Source: Candidatus Margulisiibacteriota bacterium
Lineage (GTDB): Bacteria; Margulisbacteria; WOR-1; O2-12-FULL-45-9; XYB2-FULL-48-7
DNA length: 64,000 bases
Assembly: GCA_025453605.1 (NCBI GenBank)
Contig: JALOPZ010000001.1
Location: forward strand, 124,001-188,000
Direction of reading: 5' to 3'
Shown one piece after another: positions 1 to 9,467 of the stretch. Below the pieces are notes generated by a model that saw nothing but the letters and a program-made list of their open reading frames with translations, had not been told where the DNA came from and did no database searches. The position numbers and the translations under genes are program-made. Each line of letters begins with the position of its first letter. Within the stretch, counting starts at the first letter, position 1.

Positions 1-677
1 TTCATGACCACGCCGCGCACCTCCGGCCGTCGGCCGAGATGCCGTTTTTTACCGGCTTTGCCCATGATCACGTTCTGGGCATCGAGATTGCCAACCTGGC
101 CAACGGTCGCCCGGCAGTTCAGGTGGACCATCCGCTGCTCGCCCGAGGGGAGCTTAACGATCGCGTAACCGTTCTCCTTGCCGAGCAGGACGAGCCCCGC
201 GCCGGCCGAACGGGCGATCTGCCCGCCCCGGCCCGGTTCCAATTCCACGTTGTGGACGGTGGTACCGATCGGGATCGAGCGGAGCGGCAGGGCGTTCCCC
301 GGCTTGATATCAACTTCCACGCCGGACATGACCCGGTCGCCGTCCTTGAGGCCGAGCGGCGCCAGGATGTAGCGCCGTTCCTTGTCCTGGTACTCGAGCA
401 ACGCGATGCGGCAGTTCCGGTTCGGATCGTACTCGATCCCGATCACCGTCGCCTCCACATCGTCTTTGTTGCGCCGGAAATCGATCAGCCGGTAATGTTT
501 TTTGTTACCGCCGCCGCGGTGCCGCATCGAGACAAAGCCGCGCCAGTCGCGGCCCGAGGTCTGGGTCTTCTTGGCCAGCAGCTTCTTTTCCGGAAAATTC
601 TTCGTTATATCCGCGTAGTCGTCGGAGATCCGAAATCTTGTGCCGGGACTGCGGGGATTAAATTGTTTTACGCCCAT
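1..677 (-). CDS. rplB: 50S ribosomal protein L2 (partial, 3' end outside window)
   Basis: L2 is a core protein of the peptidyl-transferase region of the large subunit. The reading frame starts with MGVKQFNPRSPGTRF and continues with RHRGGGNKKHYRLIDFRR, the typical N-terminal L2 signature, and then the OB-fold part. The start codon at 675-677 lies one base after the rplW stop, so it is the last visible gene of the S10 part of the cluster. About 225 codons are visible; the C-terminal part lies beyond position 1. The identification is secure. Confidence 0.96.
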   Translation of the reverse strand, partial: MGVKQFNPRSPGTRFRISDDYADITKNFPEKKLLAKKTQTSGRDWRGFVSMRHRGGGNKKHYRLIDFRRNKDDVEATVIGIEYDPNRNCRIALLEYQDKERRYILAPLGLKDGDRVMSGVEVDIKPGNALPLRSIPIGTTVHNVELEPGRGGQIARSAGAGLVLLGKENGYAIVKLPSGEQRMVHLNCRATVGQVGNLDAQNVIMGKAGKKRHLGRRPEVRGVVM

Positions 678-678
678 A

Positions 679-960
679 TTATGCTTCCAACTCCTGGATC
701 TTCTGGCCCTTGGCCAGAGTAACGTAGGCCTTTTTCCAGCCGGCGGTCCGCCCGATCGACCGGCCCATGACCCGGCGCTTGGGCCGGACCAGGCAGGTAC
801 TGACCCCGATCACTTTGACCTTAAAGCATTTTTCAACCGCCTGCTTGACCGCGACCTTGGTCGCCAGCAGGTTAACGCGAAAAACATAGCAGGCCCCGGT
901 CCTGGCCCGCAGGCTTTTTTCGGTCAGGAGGGGGGCGATAATTATCTGTTCGTTCTCCAT
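679..960 (-). CDS. rplW: 50S ribosomal protein L23
   Basis: L23 lies at the exit of the ribosomal tunnel and is the docking site for trigger factor and SRP. The start was set at MENEQIIIAPLLTEKS (ATG at 958-960), giving 93 residues, the normal L23 length. A longer frame upstream only reads through the end of rplD. The start overlaps the rplD stop as ATGA, which suggests translational coupling. The C-terminal part has the usual basic GRSIGRTAGWKKAYV segment. Confidence 0.96.
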   Translation of the reverse strand: MENEQIIIAPLLTEKSLRARTGACYVFRVNLLATKVAVKQAVEKCFKVKVIGVSTCLVRPKRRVMGRSIGRTAGWKKAYVTLAKGQKIQELEA

Positions 961-1535
961 CAGACTAACTGCGCCTCCAGTTTCTTGACCGCCGCCTGAT
1001 CGGCGACGACCCATTCCGCTTTTAAAAGCTCGTAAATGTTCAAGTCCTTGGCCGGCAGGAGCGTGACCCCGGCCAGATTGCGAACCCCCCGAACAAAATC
1101 GGGATTTTCCGCACCCAGCAGGAACAGGACCTTGCCGCTGACGCCCAGTTCCTTGAGGAACTTGGCACCCGCCTTGGTTTTCGGTTCGGTCAGCGCCAGT
1201 TCGGCAACCTTGATCCGTTCTTCCCGGTTAATTTCCGAGAGCGCGATCCGCAAAGCCAGCCGCCGCACTTTGAGCGGCAGCGCGTAGGCGTAGGAACGCG
1301 GCTTGGGCGGAAAAATAACGCCGCCGTGCCGCCAGAGCGGCGACCGGGTGCTGCCGGAGCGGGCGCGGCCGGTCCCCTTCTGGGCCCACGGCTTCTTGCC
1401 GCCGCCGGAGACCTCGGTCCTGGTCTTGGCGCTGTGCGTTCCCTGACGCCGTGACGCCAGGAACCAGCGGAGCGCCTCGTGGACGACTGCTTCGTTCAAT
1501 TTTTCACTAAAAATCTTACCTTCTAATGAGGACAT
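960..1535 (-). CDS. rplD: 50S ribosomal protein L4
   Basis: L4 binds 23S rRNA and lines the exit tunnel. The diagnostic loop SRRQGTHSAKTRTEVSGGG followed by KPWAQKGTGRARSGS is present near residues 28-65. With 191 residues it is slightly shorter than the usual 205-210, because it starts at MSSLEGKIF and lacks the first beta strand seen in many L4 proteins. The first 20 bp overlap the end of rplC in another frame. No other start codon is available closer to the conserved region. Confidence 0.95.
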   Translation of the reverse strand: MSSLEGKIFSEKLNEAVVHEALRWFLASRRQGTHSAKTRTEVSGGGKKPWAQKGTGRARSGSTRSPLWRHGGVIFPPKPRSYAYALPLKVRRLALRIALSEINREERIKVAELALTEPKTKAGAKFLKELGVSGKVLFLLGAENPDFVRGVRNLAGVTLLPAKDLNIYELLKAEWVVADQAAVKKLEAQLV

Positions 1536-2052
1536 AATTCCCTTTTTTCCCGGGGACCGCTCCGCGCAGCAGGAGCAGGTTCTTTTCCGGGATCACCTGA
1601 ACCACTGTTAAACTTTTCTGGGTCACCTGGACCGCGCCCATGTGGCCCGGCATCTTCCGGCCCGGCCAGACCCGTCCGGGGGTCGTTCCCGAGCTAGCCG
1701 AACCGATCAGCCGGTGCGACTTCGAGCCGTGCGACATCGGACCGCGGTGAGTATGGAACCGTTTAACGGTCCCCTGATATCCTTTACCGATCGAGCGGCC
1801 GGTAACCTTGACCACGTCACCCGGCTTGAAAATATCGACTTTGATCTCCTGACCGACCGTATAGTCTTCGGTTTTGGCGACCCGGAATTCCCGCTTCTTT
1901 TTACCGAACTGCAGCTGGATCGCCTTGTAGCCCTCTTTCTCCGCGGTCTTGACCTGAGTGACCTGGCACGGGCCGGTCTCCACGACCGTCACGCCGTGCA
2001 TCGTCCCGTTCTCGTCAAATATTTGGGTCATTCCCTTTTTAATACCGATCAT
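1516..2052 (-). CDS. rplC: 50S ribosomal protein L3 (short form)
   Basis: L3 organises the peptidyl-transferase centre. MIGIKKGMTQIFDENG at the start and RGPMSHGSKSHRLIGSAS in the central loop identify it. At 178 residues it is about 25-30 shorter than common L3 proteins. The gap falls around residue 50, where GKKKREFRV follows directly on the first beta strands and the usual PELGHFKKAGV-like stretch is missing. It ends overlapping rplD by 20 bp. Confidence 0.95.
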   Translation of the reverse strand: MIGIKKGMTQIFDENGTMHGVTVVETGPCQVTQVKTAEKEGYKAIQLQFGKKKREFRVAKTEDYTVGQEIKVDIFKPGDVVKVTGRSIGKGYQGTVKRFHTHRGPMSHGSKSHRLIGSASSGTTPGRVWPGRKMPGHMGAVQVTQKSLTVVQVIPEKNLLLLRGAVPGKKGNYVLIRR

Positions 2053-2055
2053 TGC

Positions 2056-2367
2056 TTAATCCATCTTGATCTCGATATCGACGCCGGACGGCAGGTCGAG
2101 CTGCATCAGCGCGTCGACCGTCTGCGGCGGCGGATCGAGAATATCGATCAATCGTTTATGGGTCCGGATCTCAAAGTGCTCGCGCGACTTCTTGTCGACG
2201 TGCGGTGAGCGGAGCACGCAATAAACTTCTTTGTCGGTAGGCAGCGGCACGGGACCGGAGACGAGCGCCCCGGCGCGTTTGGCCGTGTCGACGATCTTGA
2301 CCGACGACGCGTCCAGTATCCGGTGGTCGTAGCTCTTCAACCTGATCCTGATCCTCTGTTTTACCAT
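2056..2367 (-). CDS. rpsJ: 30S ribosomal protein S10 (NusE)
   Basis: S10 is a 30S head protein and also the NusE partner of NusB and NusG in antitermination. The 103-residue length and the motifs [27 protein letters not shown] and [19 protein letters not shown] are typical. It begins immediately after the fusA stop with no base between. In many bacteria tuf separates fusA from rpsJ; here the two genes are directly joined. Confidence 0.97.
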   Translation of the reverse strand: MVKQRIRIRLKSYDHRILDASSVKIVDTAKRAGALVSGPVPLPTDKEVYCVLRSPHVDKKSREHFEIRTHKRLIDILDPPPQTVDALMQLDLPSGVDIEIKMD

Positions 2368-4455
2368 TTATCTCCCCTGTGCCTTGCCAGATTTTTCGAT
2401 CAACTGTTCCGCGATGTTCTTGGGCACCTCACGGTACTCGCAGAACTCCATCGTGTAAGTTCCGCGTCCCTGGGTCAGCGAGCGCAGGTCGGTCGCATAA
2501 CCGAACATGGTCGCCAGCGGGACCTTGGACTTGATCGTCTGAATGCCCAGATGCGACTCCATCTCTTCGATGTGGCCGCGGCGGCCGCTCAGATTGCCGA
2601 TCACGTCCCCCATGTACTGTTCGGGGACGACCACTTCCACCTTCATCACCGGTTCCAGGAGGACCGGATTCGCCTTGAGCACCGCCGCCTTGAACGCCAT
2701 GGAACCGGCGATCTTAAAGGCGATCTCGGACGAATCGACCTCATGGAACGAGCCGTCAAAAAGCGTCGCCTTGATATCCAGGACCGGAAAACCGGCCAGA
2801 ACACCGCTCCCCATCGCCTCTTTGATCCCGCTCTCGACCGCCGGAATGTATTCCCGCGGAATACTGCCGCCGACGATCCCGTTCTCGAACTCGAAACCCT
2901 TCCCCGCTTCCAGCGGCTCGATCTTGATCCAGACGTGGCCGTACTGGCCGCGGCCGCCGGTCTGGCGAACGAACTTTCCTTCCTGTTCAGCCTGGCCGCG
3001 GATGGTTTCGCGGTACGCAACTTGAGGTTTACCGACGTTAGCCTCGACGCGGAATTCGCGCAGCAGGCGGTCGACAATGATCTCCAGGTGCAGCTCGCCC
3101 ATGCCGGAGATGATGGTTTGCCCGGTCTCGGGGTCACCTTTGACCTTGAAGGTCGGGTCTTCTTCCGCCAGCTTGGCGAGCGCCATGCCGAGTTTCTCCT
3201 GGTCAGCCGTGGTCTTGGGCTCGATCGCCACAAAGATCACCGGCTCCGGGAACTGGATCGATTCCAGGATGATCGGCTTGCTCTCCTCACATAGTGTATC
3301 ACCTGTCGTCGTATCTTTCAACCCCACCGCCGCCCCGATATCGCCGGCGCGGATCTCGCTGATCTCTTCGCGCTTGTTGGCGTGCATCTGCAGCAGCCGG
3401 CCGATCCGCTCTTTGCGCCCTTTGACCGAATTGTAAGTGTAAGAACCGGTCGTCAGGACGCCGGAATAGACGCGGAAAAAGGTCAACCGGCCGACGTACG
3501 GATCGGACATGATCTTGAAGGCAAGCGACGCGAACGGCTGGTCGTCGGCCGGCGAGCGGGTCTCGGTCTCGCCCGATTTCGGGTTCAACCCCTCCACCGC
3601 CGCCTTGTCCAGCGGGGACGGCAGGTAGTCGCAGATCGCATCGAGCAGCGGCTGAACGCCCCGGTTCTTGAAGGAGGAGCCGCAGAAGACCGGCACGACC
3701 TTCCCATCGATCGTCAGTTTTCTGATCCCTTTCATGATCTCTTCCTTGCTCAGCGTATGGTTGCTCAGGTATTTCTCGAGCAGCTCGTCGTCGGCTTCCG
3801 CCGCCGCTTCGACCAGCTTCTCGTGCCAGCCTTTGCAAACCTCGGCCAGCTCGGCCGGGATCGGGCCGCGCTTGAATTCCATCCCCAGCTCGTCGGTGTA
3901 GACGATCGCTTCCATCGTCACCAGGTCGACCATCCCCTGGAACTGGTCTTCCGCACCGATCGGCACCTGCATGACGATCGGATTGGTCTGCATCCGCTCC
4001 CGGATCTGGGCGACGACCCGGAAAAAGTCCGAACCCATCCGGTCCATCTTGTTCACGAACACCATACGCGGGACACGATAGCGGGTCGCCTGCCGCCAAA
4101 CGGTCTCGGATTGCGGCTGGCAGCCGCCGACCGCGCAGAAGATCACGACGACGCCGTCGAGCACCCGCATCGAGCGCTCCACTTCTACGGTAAAATCGAC
4201 GTGCCCGGGGGTATCGATGATATTGATCCGGTGATCGCGCCAGAAAGTAGTGGTCGCGGCCGAAGTGATCGTAATGCCGCGCTCCTTTTCCTGGACCATC
4301 CAATCCATGGCGGTATTACCCTCGTCGACGTTGCCGATCCGGTGCAGGCGGCCGCTGTAAAAAAGGACCCGCTCGGTCGTCGTCGTCTTACCGGCATCGA
4401 TGTGCGCGGCAAAACCCATGTTCCGGTATTTACTGATGTCGGTTTCTCTATCCAT
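2368..4455 (-). CDS. fusA: Translation elongation factor G
   Basis: EF-G is the GTPase that drives ribosomal translocation. The 695-residue protein has G1 [14 protein letters not shown] (about residues 15-28), the switch I region [17 protein letters not shown]3 DTPGHVDF and G4 VNKMDRMG. Domains II-V follow, including [15 protein letters not shown] of domain IV. The start ATG follows the rpsG stop directly, with an AGGTGG Shine-Dalgarno sequence inside the end of rpsG. It is a canonical single-domain-order EF-G. Confidence 0.98.
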   Translation of the reverse strand: MDRETDISKYRNMGFAAHIDAGKTTTTERVLFYSGRLHRIGNVDEGNTAMDWMVQEKERGITITSAATTTFWRDHRINIIDTPGHVDFTVEVERSMRVLDGVVVIFCAVGGCQPQSETVWRQATRYRVPRMVFVNKMDRMGSDFFRVVAQIRERMQTNPIVMQVPIGAEDQFQGMVDLVTMEAIVYTDELGMEFKRGPIPAELAEVCKGWHEKLVEAAAEADDELLEKYLSNHTLSKEEIMKGIRKLTIDGKVVPVFCGSSFKNRGVQPLLDAICDYLPSPLDKAAVEGLNPKSGETETRSPADDQPFASLAFKIMSDPYVGRLTFFRVYSGVLTTGSYTYNSVKGRKERIGRLLQMHANKREEISEIRAGDIGAAVGLKDTTTGDTLCEESKPIILESIQFPEPVIFVAIEPKTTADQEKLGMALAKLAEEDPTFKVKGDPETGQTIISGMGELHLEIIVDRLLREFRVEANVGKPQVAYRETIRGQAEQEGKFVRQTGGRGQYGHVWIKIEPLEAGKGFEFENGIVGGSIPREYIPAVESGIKEAMGSGVLAGFPVLDIKATLFDGSFHEVDSSEIAFKIAGSMAFKAAVLKANPVLLEPVMKVEVVVPEQYMGDVIGNLSGRRGHIEEMESHLGIQTIKSKVPLATMFGYATDLRSLTQGRGTYTMEFCEYREVPKNIAEQLIEKSGKAQGR

Positions 4456-4926
4456 TTACCACCTGAAGTGCGCAAAGGCCTTGTTGGCCTCCGCCGTCTT
4501 ATGCAACGTCTCCTTGTTCTTGATCGCCACGCCGGCATTATTGCTGGCGTCGATCAGTTCACCCGCCAGGTTCTCCGCCATCGACTTGCCGCCGCGCTCG
4601 CGGGCCCCTTCGCGCAGCCACTGCATCGCCATCGCCTGAGCGCGCTCCTTGGAGATCTCCACCGGGACCTGGTAGGTGGCGCCGCCGACCCGGCGGGCCT
4701 TGACCTCGAGCAGCGGGCAAACGTTCTCCATCGCCTTTTCGAACACCGGAAGCGGTTCCTGGTTGATCTTCTTCTTGATCTCCGCCAGCGCCCGGTAAAA
4801 AATGTTCTCCGATTTGGTCTTTTTTCCCTGGACCATCATCTTATTGATGAATTTCTGCGCCAGAACGCTATTGTAGATCACGTCCGGGCGGAGTTTCCGT
4901 TTGGGGGTCTTTCCGTGTCTAGGCAC
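4456..4926 (-). CDS. rpsG: 30S ribosomal protein S7
   Basis: S7 nucleates assembly of the 30S head. The 156-residue length and the motifs VINKMMVQGKKTKSENI-like, LEVKARRVGGATYQVPVEI and AMQWLREGARERGGKSM are typical. The start codon is GTG (4924-4926); it overlaps the TAG stop of rpsL by one base, which supports this start. Confidence 0.97.
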   Translation of the reverse strand: MPRHGKTPKRKLRPDVIYNSVLAQKFINKMMVQGKKTKSENIFYRALAEIKKKINQEPLPVFEKAMENVCPLLEVKARRVGGATYQVPVEISKERAQAMAMQWLREGARERGGKSMAENLAGELIDASNNAGVAIKNKETLHKTAEANKAFAHFRW

Positions 4927-5312
4927 TAGACTTTACCTCCTGCTTTCGGCCGCTTCGCTCCGTACTTGCTGCGCGACTGCCGCCGGTTCTCGACCCCGGC
5001 AGTGTCGAAAGCGCCGCGGACAATGTGGTAGCGGCAACCCGGCAGGTCCTTGACGCGGCCGCCCCGAACCAGGACGACCGAGTGTTCCTGCAGGTTGTGC
5101 CCGACGCCCGGGATGTAAGCGGTCACTTCCAGATGGTTGGTCAGGCGGACGCGGGCGACTTTGCGCAGCGCCGAGTTCGGCTTTTTCGGCGTCGTGGTGT
5201 AGACCCGGGTGCAGACGCCGCGGCGCAGGGGCGAACCCTGCAGCGCCGGCGCCTTGCTGCGCGATGATTTTCTCCCCCGACCTTTCCTGATCAATTGGTT
5301 TGTTGTCGGCAT
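4926..5312 (-). CDS. rpsL: 30S ribosomal protein S12
   Basis: S12 is the decoding-centre protein and the classical site of streptomycin-resistance mutations. [31 protein letters not shown] and the loop [10 protein letters not shown] with VKDLPG are all present. The two lysines of TPKKPNS and the aspartate of VKDLPG (the methylthiolated Asp in many bacteria) are conserved. It starts one base after the rpoC stop codon, so str genes follow rpoC without a separate promoter region. Confidence 0.98.
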   Translation of the reverse strand: MPTTNQLIRKGRGRKSSRSKAPALQGSPLRRGVCTRVYTTTPKKPNSALRKVARVRLTNHLEVTAYIPGVGHNLQEHSVVLVRGGRVKDLPGCRYHIVRGAFDTAGVENRRQSRSKYGAKRPKAGGKV

Positions 5313-8300
5313 TTATTCCTCCTGCTTCGGTTTTTCTTCTTCCATTTCGGTCACGTCGCCGACCGTCGGCACCAGCTCCAGGTTGCGGTAACCGGCAAAC
5401 CCGGTCCCGGCCGGGATGATCTTGCCGATGATCACGTTCTCTTTGAGCCCGTACATCTCGTCGATCCGGCCCTTGACCGCGGCATCGGTCAGGATGCGGG
5501 CGGTCTCCTGGAACGAGGCGGCCGAGAAGAAACTGTCGGTCGAGAGCGACGCCTTGGTGATGCCGAGCAGGACCTCGGTCCCCTCCGCTTTTTCTCCCTT
5601 GGCCTTATCGTTGGCTTCGGCCAGATGCTTGGTATCGATCAGCTCGCCCGGCAAGAGAGTGGTGTCACCGGAAGTGACGACGCGGACCTTGCGGGTCATC
5701 TGGCGGACGATCGTCTCGATGTGCTTGTCAGCGATGGTCACGCCCTGCGCCCGGTAGATCTTCTGGATCTCGTCGACCAGGAAGCTCTGGGCGGCGCGGA
5801 CGCCGAGGATGCGCAGGACGTCGTGCGGGTTGACCGTCCCCTCGGTCAGCTGCATGCCGCAATGGATCTTGTCGTTGGTAGTAACGCGCAGGCGAGTCTC
5901 GTAAGGGACCAGGTATTCCTTGGTCTGTTCTTTCGCCCCCTTGACGGTGACGACCCGGACACCCTCGCGCTCGGAAACGTTGATGGTCCCTTCGAGTTCA
6001 GCCAGGATCGCCGGCTCCTTGGGCCGCCGGGCTTCGAACAGCTCTTCGACGCGCGGCAAACCTTGAATGATGTCGCGCGTCTTGCTGGGATCGCGGCGGA
6101 TCGATTCGACCCGAGCGATAAAATCGTAACTCTCGACCGAATCGCCGTCTTCGACAAAAAGGCGCGACCCGGCGATGATCAGGTAGTTCTCCCCCGGCGC
6201 CACGGTCACCACGCTCTTGCTGGCCGCGATCACCGACCCGGTGGTCTTGGAGATCAGCCCGGCCGCCAGTTCGTCACCGGCCTTGATCTTGTCGCCGACC
6301 TTGACGAACAGCTGGGCGTCCTTGGGAACGTCGTAATCCTTGACGACCTTCGGATTAAAGATAAAGACCTCGCCGTCCTTCTTGGCGACCCGCTCCTTCC
6401 GCTGCGTCGTCAGTTCCAGGCCGAGGAACATGATCTTACCCGGTGAGCTGGAAACGACGTGCTCAAAGGTCGGATCGTACTCGGCCAGGGGATCACCGTG
6501 GGCGATCTTATCGCCCTCTTTGACCTTGAGGATCGAGCCGAGCGGCAGAATATACTCTTCCTTCTTTTCTTTGATCTTGATGTAAAGCGTGGAACTGCGG
6601 GAAATGACCTTGTGCTTGGTCCCGAGCTCGTCGGCGACGTCGCGGATCTCGATCCCCTCGCCGAAGTGGACGGTGCCGGTGTGTTTGGCCTTGATGGCGG
6701 TTTTCGCCGCTTTATGCAGCGCGACGCCGCCGATGTGGAAGGTTCTCATGGTCAGCTGGGTTCCCGGTTCACCGATCGACTGCGCCGCGATCGTTCCGAC
6801 CGCTTCGCCGATATTGACCATCCCCAGGGTTGACAGGTCGCGGCCGTAACAGCGCTGACACAGCCCTTTCTTGGTCTGGCAGGTCAGGACCGAGCGGACA
6901 GTGACCCTTTCCACCCCCGCCTCGGCAACCGCCCGGGCGACCTCCGCGTCGATCATCTCGCCGGCCTTAGCCAGCACTTTACCGGACAGAACATCCTTGA
7001 CATCTTTGGTCGGGATCCGGTTGAGCAGGCGCTGGGCGAGCGGAATGACCTCTTCATACCCTTCGCGCACGGTCATCAGTTCGATCCCGTCCTCGGTGCC
7101 GCAGTCTTCCTCGGTCACCATCACGTCCTGGGCCACATCAACCAGCCGGCGGGTCAGATAACCGGAGTCGGCGGTGCGCAGCGCGGTGTCGACCAAGCCT
7201 TTGCGGGCGCCGTAGGAAGAGATGAAATACTCGGTAACATTGAGGCCCTCTTTAAAGTTCGATTTGATCGGAATATTGATGATGTTGCCGAACGGATCGG
7301 CCATCAGGCCGCGGATACCATTGAGCTGACGGACCTGCTGGACGTTGCCCCGCGCACCGGAGAACGCCATCATGTAGACGGAGTTGAGCTTATCGATCTC
7401 CTTGAGCATCAGGGCGGTGATCTCTTCGGTAACGGCGCCCCAGATGTCGAGCGAGCGGATAAACTTTTCTTTGGCCGAGAGCGAGCCCTCGCGGAAATGC
7501 TGTTCGAGCCGGGCGATCTGGACGTCGGCTTTTTCGACGATCTCTTTCTTGCGGGCCGGAACGATCAGGTCGTCGATGGCGATCGAAACGCCGGCCAGCG
7601 TGGCGTACTTAAAGCCGAGCCGCTTGATCTCGTCGGCGATCTCGGCGGTAACCGCCGCGCCGTAGCGGACGTAACAGTCGGAGACCAGAGCTTCCAGCTC
7701 TTTTTTACCGAGAGTCTTGTTGAGGAACGGATATTCATCGTTGATCCCGCGCTTGATCAGCACCCGGTTCAGCGTGTTGTTGAACTTGATCCGGCCGACG
7801 GTCGTTTCGACCAGCTGGCCGTGCCGGCGGACCTTGACCAGCGCGTGCAGATGGACCTCTTCCAGGTCGTTGCAGACCATCGCTTCCCAGTCATTGGCAA
7901 AGGTCAGCCCTTTACCGGTCAGCTCCTTGTCGTTCTCAACCGTCATGTAATAGGTGCCGAGGACCATGTCCTGGGTCGGCGTGATGACCGGCCGGCCCGA
8001 GGCGGGCGACAGAATGTTGTTGGATGAAAGCATCAGGATCCGGGCCTCAACCTGCGCTTCGGGGAGAAGCGGCACGTGGACGGCCATCTGGTCACCGTCG
8101 AAGTCGGCGTTGAACGCCGGACAGACGAGCGGGTGGATCTGAATGGCCTTCCCCTCGACCAGGACCGGCTCAAACGCCTGGATACCGAGCCGGTGCAGTG
8201 TCGGGGCGCGGTTGAGCATGACCGGATGGCCCTTGATGACCTCCTCCAGGATATCCCAGACGAGGACCTCGGTCCGTTCGATCATCCGCTTGGCCGATTT

Positions 8301-9467
8301 GACGTTCTGGGCGATCCCCCGCTCGACGAGCTTGCGGATAACGAACGGCTTAAAGAGCTCGAGCGCCATCCCCTTGGGGAGACCGCATTGGTACAGCTTG
8401 AGCGACGGGCCGACGACGATGACCGAGCGGCCGGAATAATCGGTCCGTTTACCGAGCAGGTTCTGCCGGAAGCGGCCCTGTTTGCCTTCGATCCCGTCGG
8501 TCAGCGACTTGAGCGGGCGACCGGACGAGCCGGTGACGGCACGCTTGCGGCGGCCGTTATCGATCAGGACGTCAACCGCTTCCTGGAGCATCCGTTTTTC
8601 GTTGCGGATGATCATTTCCGGAGCGCCCATGTTGATCATTTTCTTGAGCCGGTTGTTCCGGTTGAGCACCCGGCGGTAAAGGTCGTTCAGATCGGAGGTG
8701 GCAAAGCGTCCCCCCTCCAGCTGGACCATCGGCCGCAGGTCGGGCGGGATGACCGGCAACACTTCCATGATCATCCACTCCGGCCGGTTGCCCGATTTCT
8801 GGAACGACTCGGCAACGCGCAGCCGTTTGATGATCTTCATTCGTTTCTGGCCGGTCGAACCTTTCAGGTCGCGGCGCAGCTTGGCGACCAGCGCGGGCAT
8901 GTCGACCTGAGCCAGCAGGTCGCGGACCGCGCGGGCGCCGGTCTCGGCCTTAAACTTGCTGCCGTGCTTCTCGACCGCTTCCTGGTAATCGGCTTCACGC
9001 AGAATGGTGCCGGGCTTGAGCCGCTTGACGTCGCTGCCAACCTCGGTAACGATGTAGGCATCATAATAGATGACCTCTTCCAGCGCCCGGGTAGAGACGT
9101 CGAGCAGCAGGCTGATGTAGCTGGGAATACCGCGCAGGAACCAGATGTGAGCGACCGGTTCAACCAGGCGGATGTGGCCCATCCGCTCCCGGCGGACCCG
9201 GGAGGTCGTGACCTCGACGCCGCACCGTTCGCAGACAATGCCGCGGTAGCGGACCCGGCGGTATTTGCCGCAGTGGCACTCCCAGTCCTTGACCGGGCCA
9301 AAGATCTTTTCGTCGAAGAGCCCGCGCCGCTCCGGCTTGAAGGTGCGGTAGTTGATCGTTTCCGGCTTCTCGACCTCGCCGTGGGACCAGGCCAGGACCT
9401 GCTCGCTGCTGGCGATGCCGATCTTGATGTAGCTGAACTCTTTCTCTTCGTACCGTTTAATCGCCAA
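5313..9467 (-). CDS. rpoC: RNA polymerase subunit beta'
   Basis: This is the catalytic beta' subunit. The N-terminal zinc ribbon uses C64, C66, C79 and C82. The catalytic loop [15 protein letters not shown] carries the three Mg-binding aspartates. A second zinc site is formed by DCGTEDG and [16 protein letters not shown]. The trigger loop region follows with [16 protein letters not shown]. The length of 1384 residues fits bacterial RpoC without the large lineage insertions, and the gene is not split (cyanobacteria split it into rpoC1 and rpoC2). The start overlaps rpoB by 11 bp. Confidence 0.98.
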   Translation of the reverse strand: MAIKRYEEKEFSYIKIGIASSEQVLAWSHGEVEKPETINYRTFKPERRGLFDEKIFGPVKDWECHCGKYRRVRYRGIVCERCGVEVTTSRVRRERMGHIRLVEPVAHIWFLRGIPSYISLLLDVSTRALEEVIYYDAYIVTEVGSDVKRLKPGTILREADYQEAVEKHGSKFKAETGARAVRDLLAQVDMPALVAKLRRDLKGSTGQKRMKIIKRLRVAESFQKSGNRPEWMIMEVLPVIPPDLRPMVQLEGGRFATSDLNDLYRRVLNRNNRLKKMINMGAPEMIIRNEKRMLQEAVDVLIDNGRRKRAVTGSSGRPLKSLTDGIEGKQGRFRQNLLGKRTDYSGRSVIVVGPSLKLYQCGLPKGMALELFKPFVIRKLVERGIAQNVKSAKRMIERTEVLVWDILEEVIKGHPVMLNRAPTLHRLGIQAFEPVLVEGKAIQIHPLVCPAFNADFDGDQMAVHVPLLPEAQVEARILMLSSNNILSPASGRPVITPTQDMVLGTYYMTVENDKELTGKGLTFANDWEAMVCNDLEEVHLHALVKVRRHGQLVETTVGRIKFNNTLNRVLIKRGINDEYPFLNKTLGKKELEALVSDCYVRYGAAVTAEIADEIKRLGFKYATLAGVSIAIDDLIVPARKKEIVEKADVQIARLEQHFREGSLSAKEKFIRSLDIWGAVTEEITALMLKEIDKLNSVYMMAFSGARGNVQQVRQLNGIRGLMADPFGNIINIPIKSNFKEGLNVTEYFISSYGARKGLVDTALRTADSGYLTRRLVDVAQDVMVTEEDCGTEDGIELMTVREGYEEVIPLAQRLLNRIPTKDVKDVLSGKVLAKAGEMIDAEVARAVAEAGVERVTVRSVLTCQTKKGLCQRCYGRDLSTLGMVNIGEAVGTIAAQSIGEPGTQLTMRTFHIGGVALHKAAKTAIKAKHTGTVHFGEGIEIRDVADELGTKHKVISRSSTLYIKIKEKKEEYILPLGSILKVKEGDKIAHGDPLAEYDPTFEHVVSSSPGKIMFLGLELTTQRKERVAKKDGEVFIFNPKVVKDYDVPKDAQLFVKVGDKIKAGDELAAGLISKTTGSVIAASKSVVTVAPGENYLIIAGSRLFVEDGDSVESYDFIARVESIRRDPSKTRDIIQGLPRVEELFEARRPKEPAILAELEGTINVSEREGVRVVTVKGAKEQTKEYLVPYETRLRVTTNDKIHCGMQLTEGTVNPHDVLRILGVRAAQSFLVDEIQKIYRAQGVTIADKHIETIVRQMTRKVRVVTSGDTTLLPGELIDTKHLAEANDKAKGEKAEGTEVLLGITKASLSTDSFFSAASFQETARILTDAAVKGRIDEMYGLKENVIIGKIIPAGTGFAGYRNLELVPTVGDVTEMEEEKPKQEE

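Noticed and set aside
39-722. Long plus-strand ORF opposite rplB
   Set aside because: It is the antisense of the clear L2 gene; no homology, no ribosome-binding site. Long antisense frames accompany nearly all GC-rich genes here.
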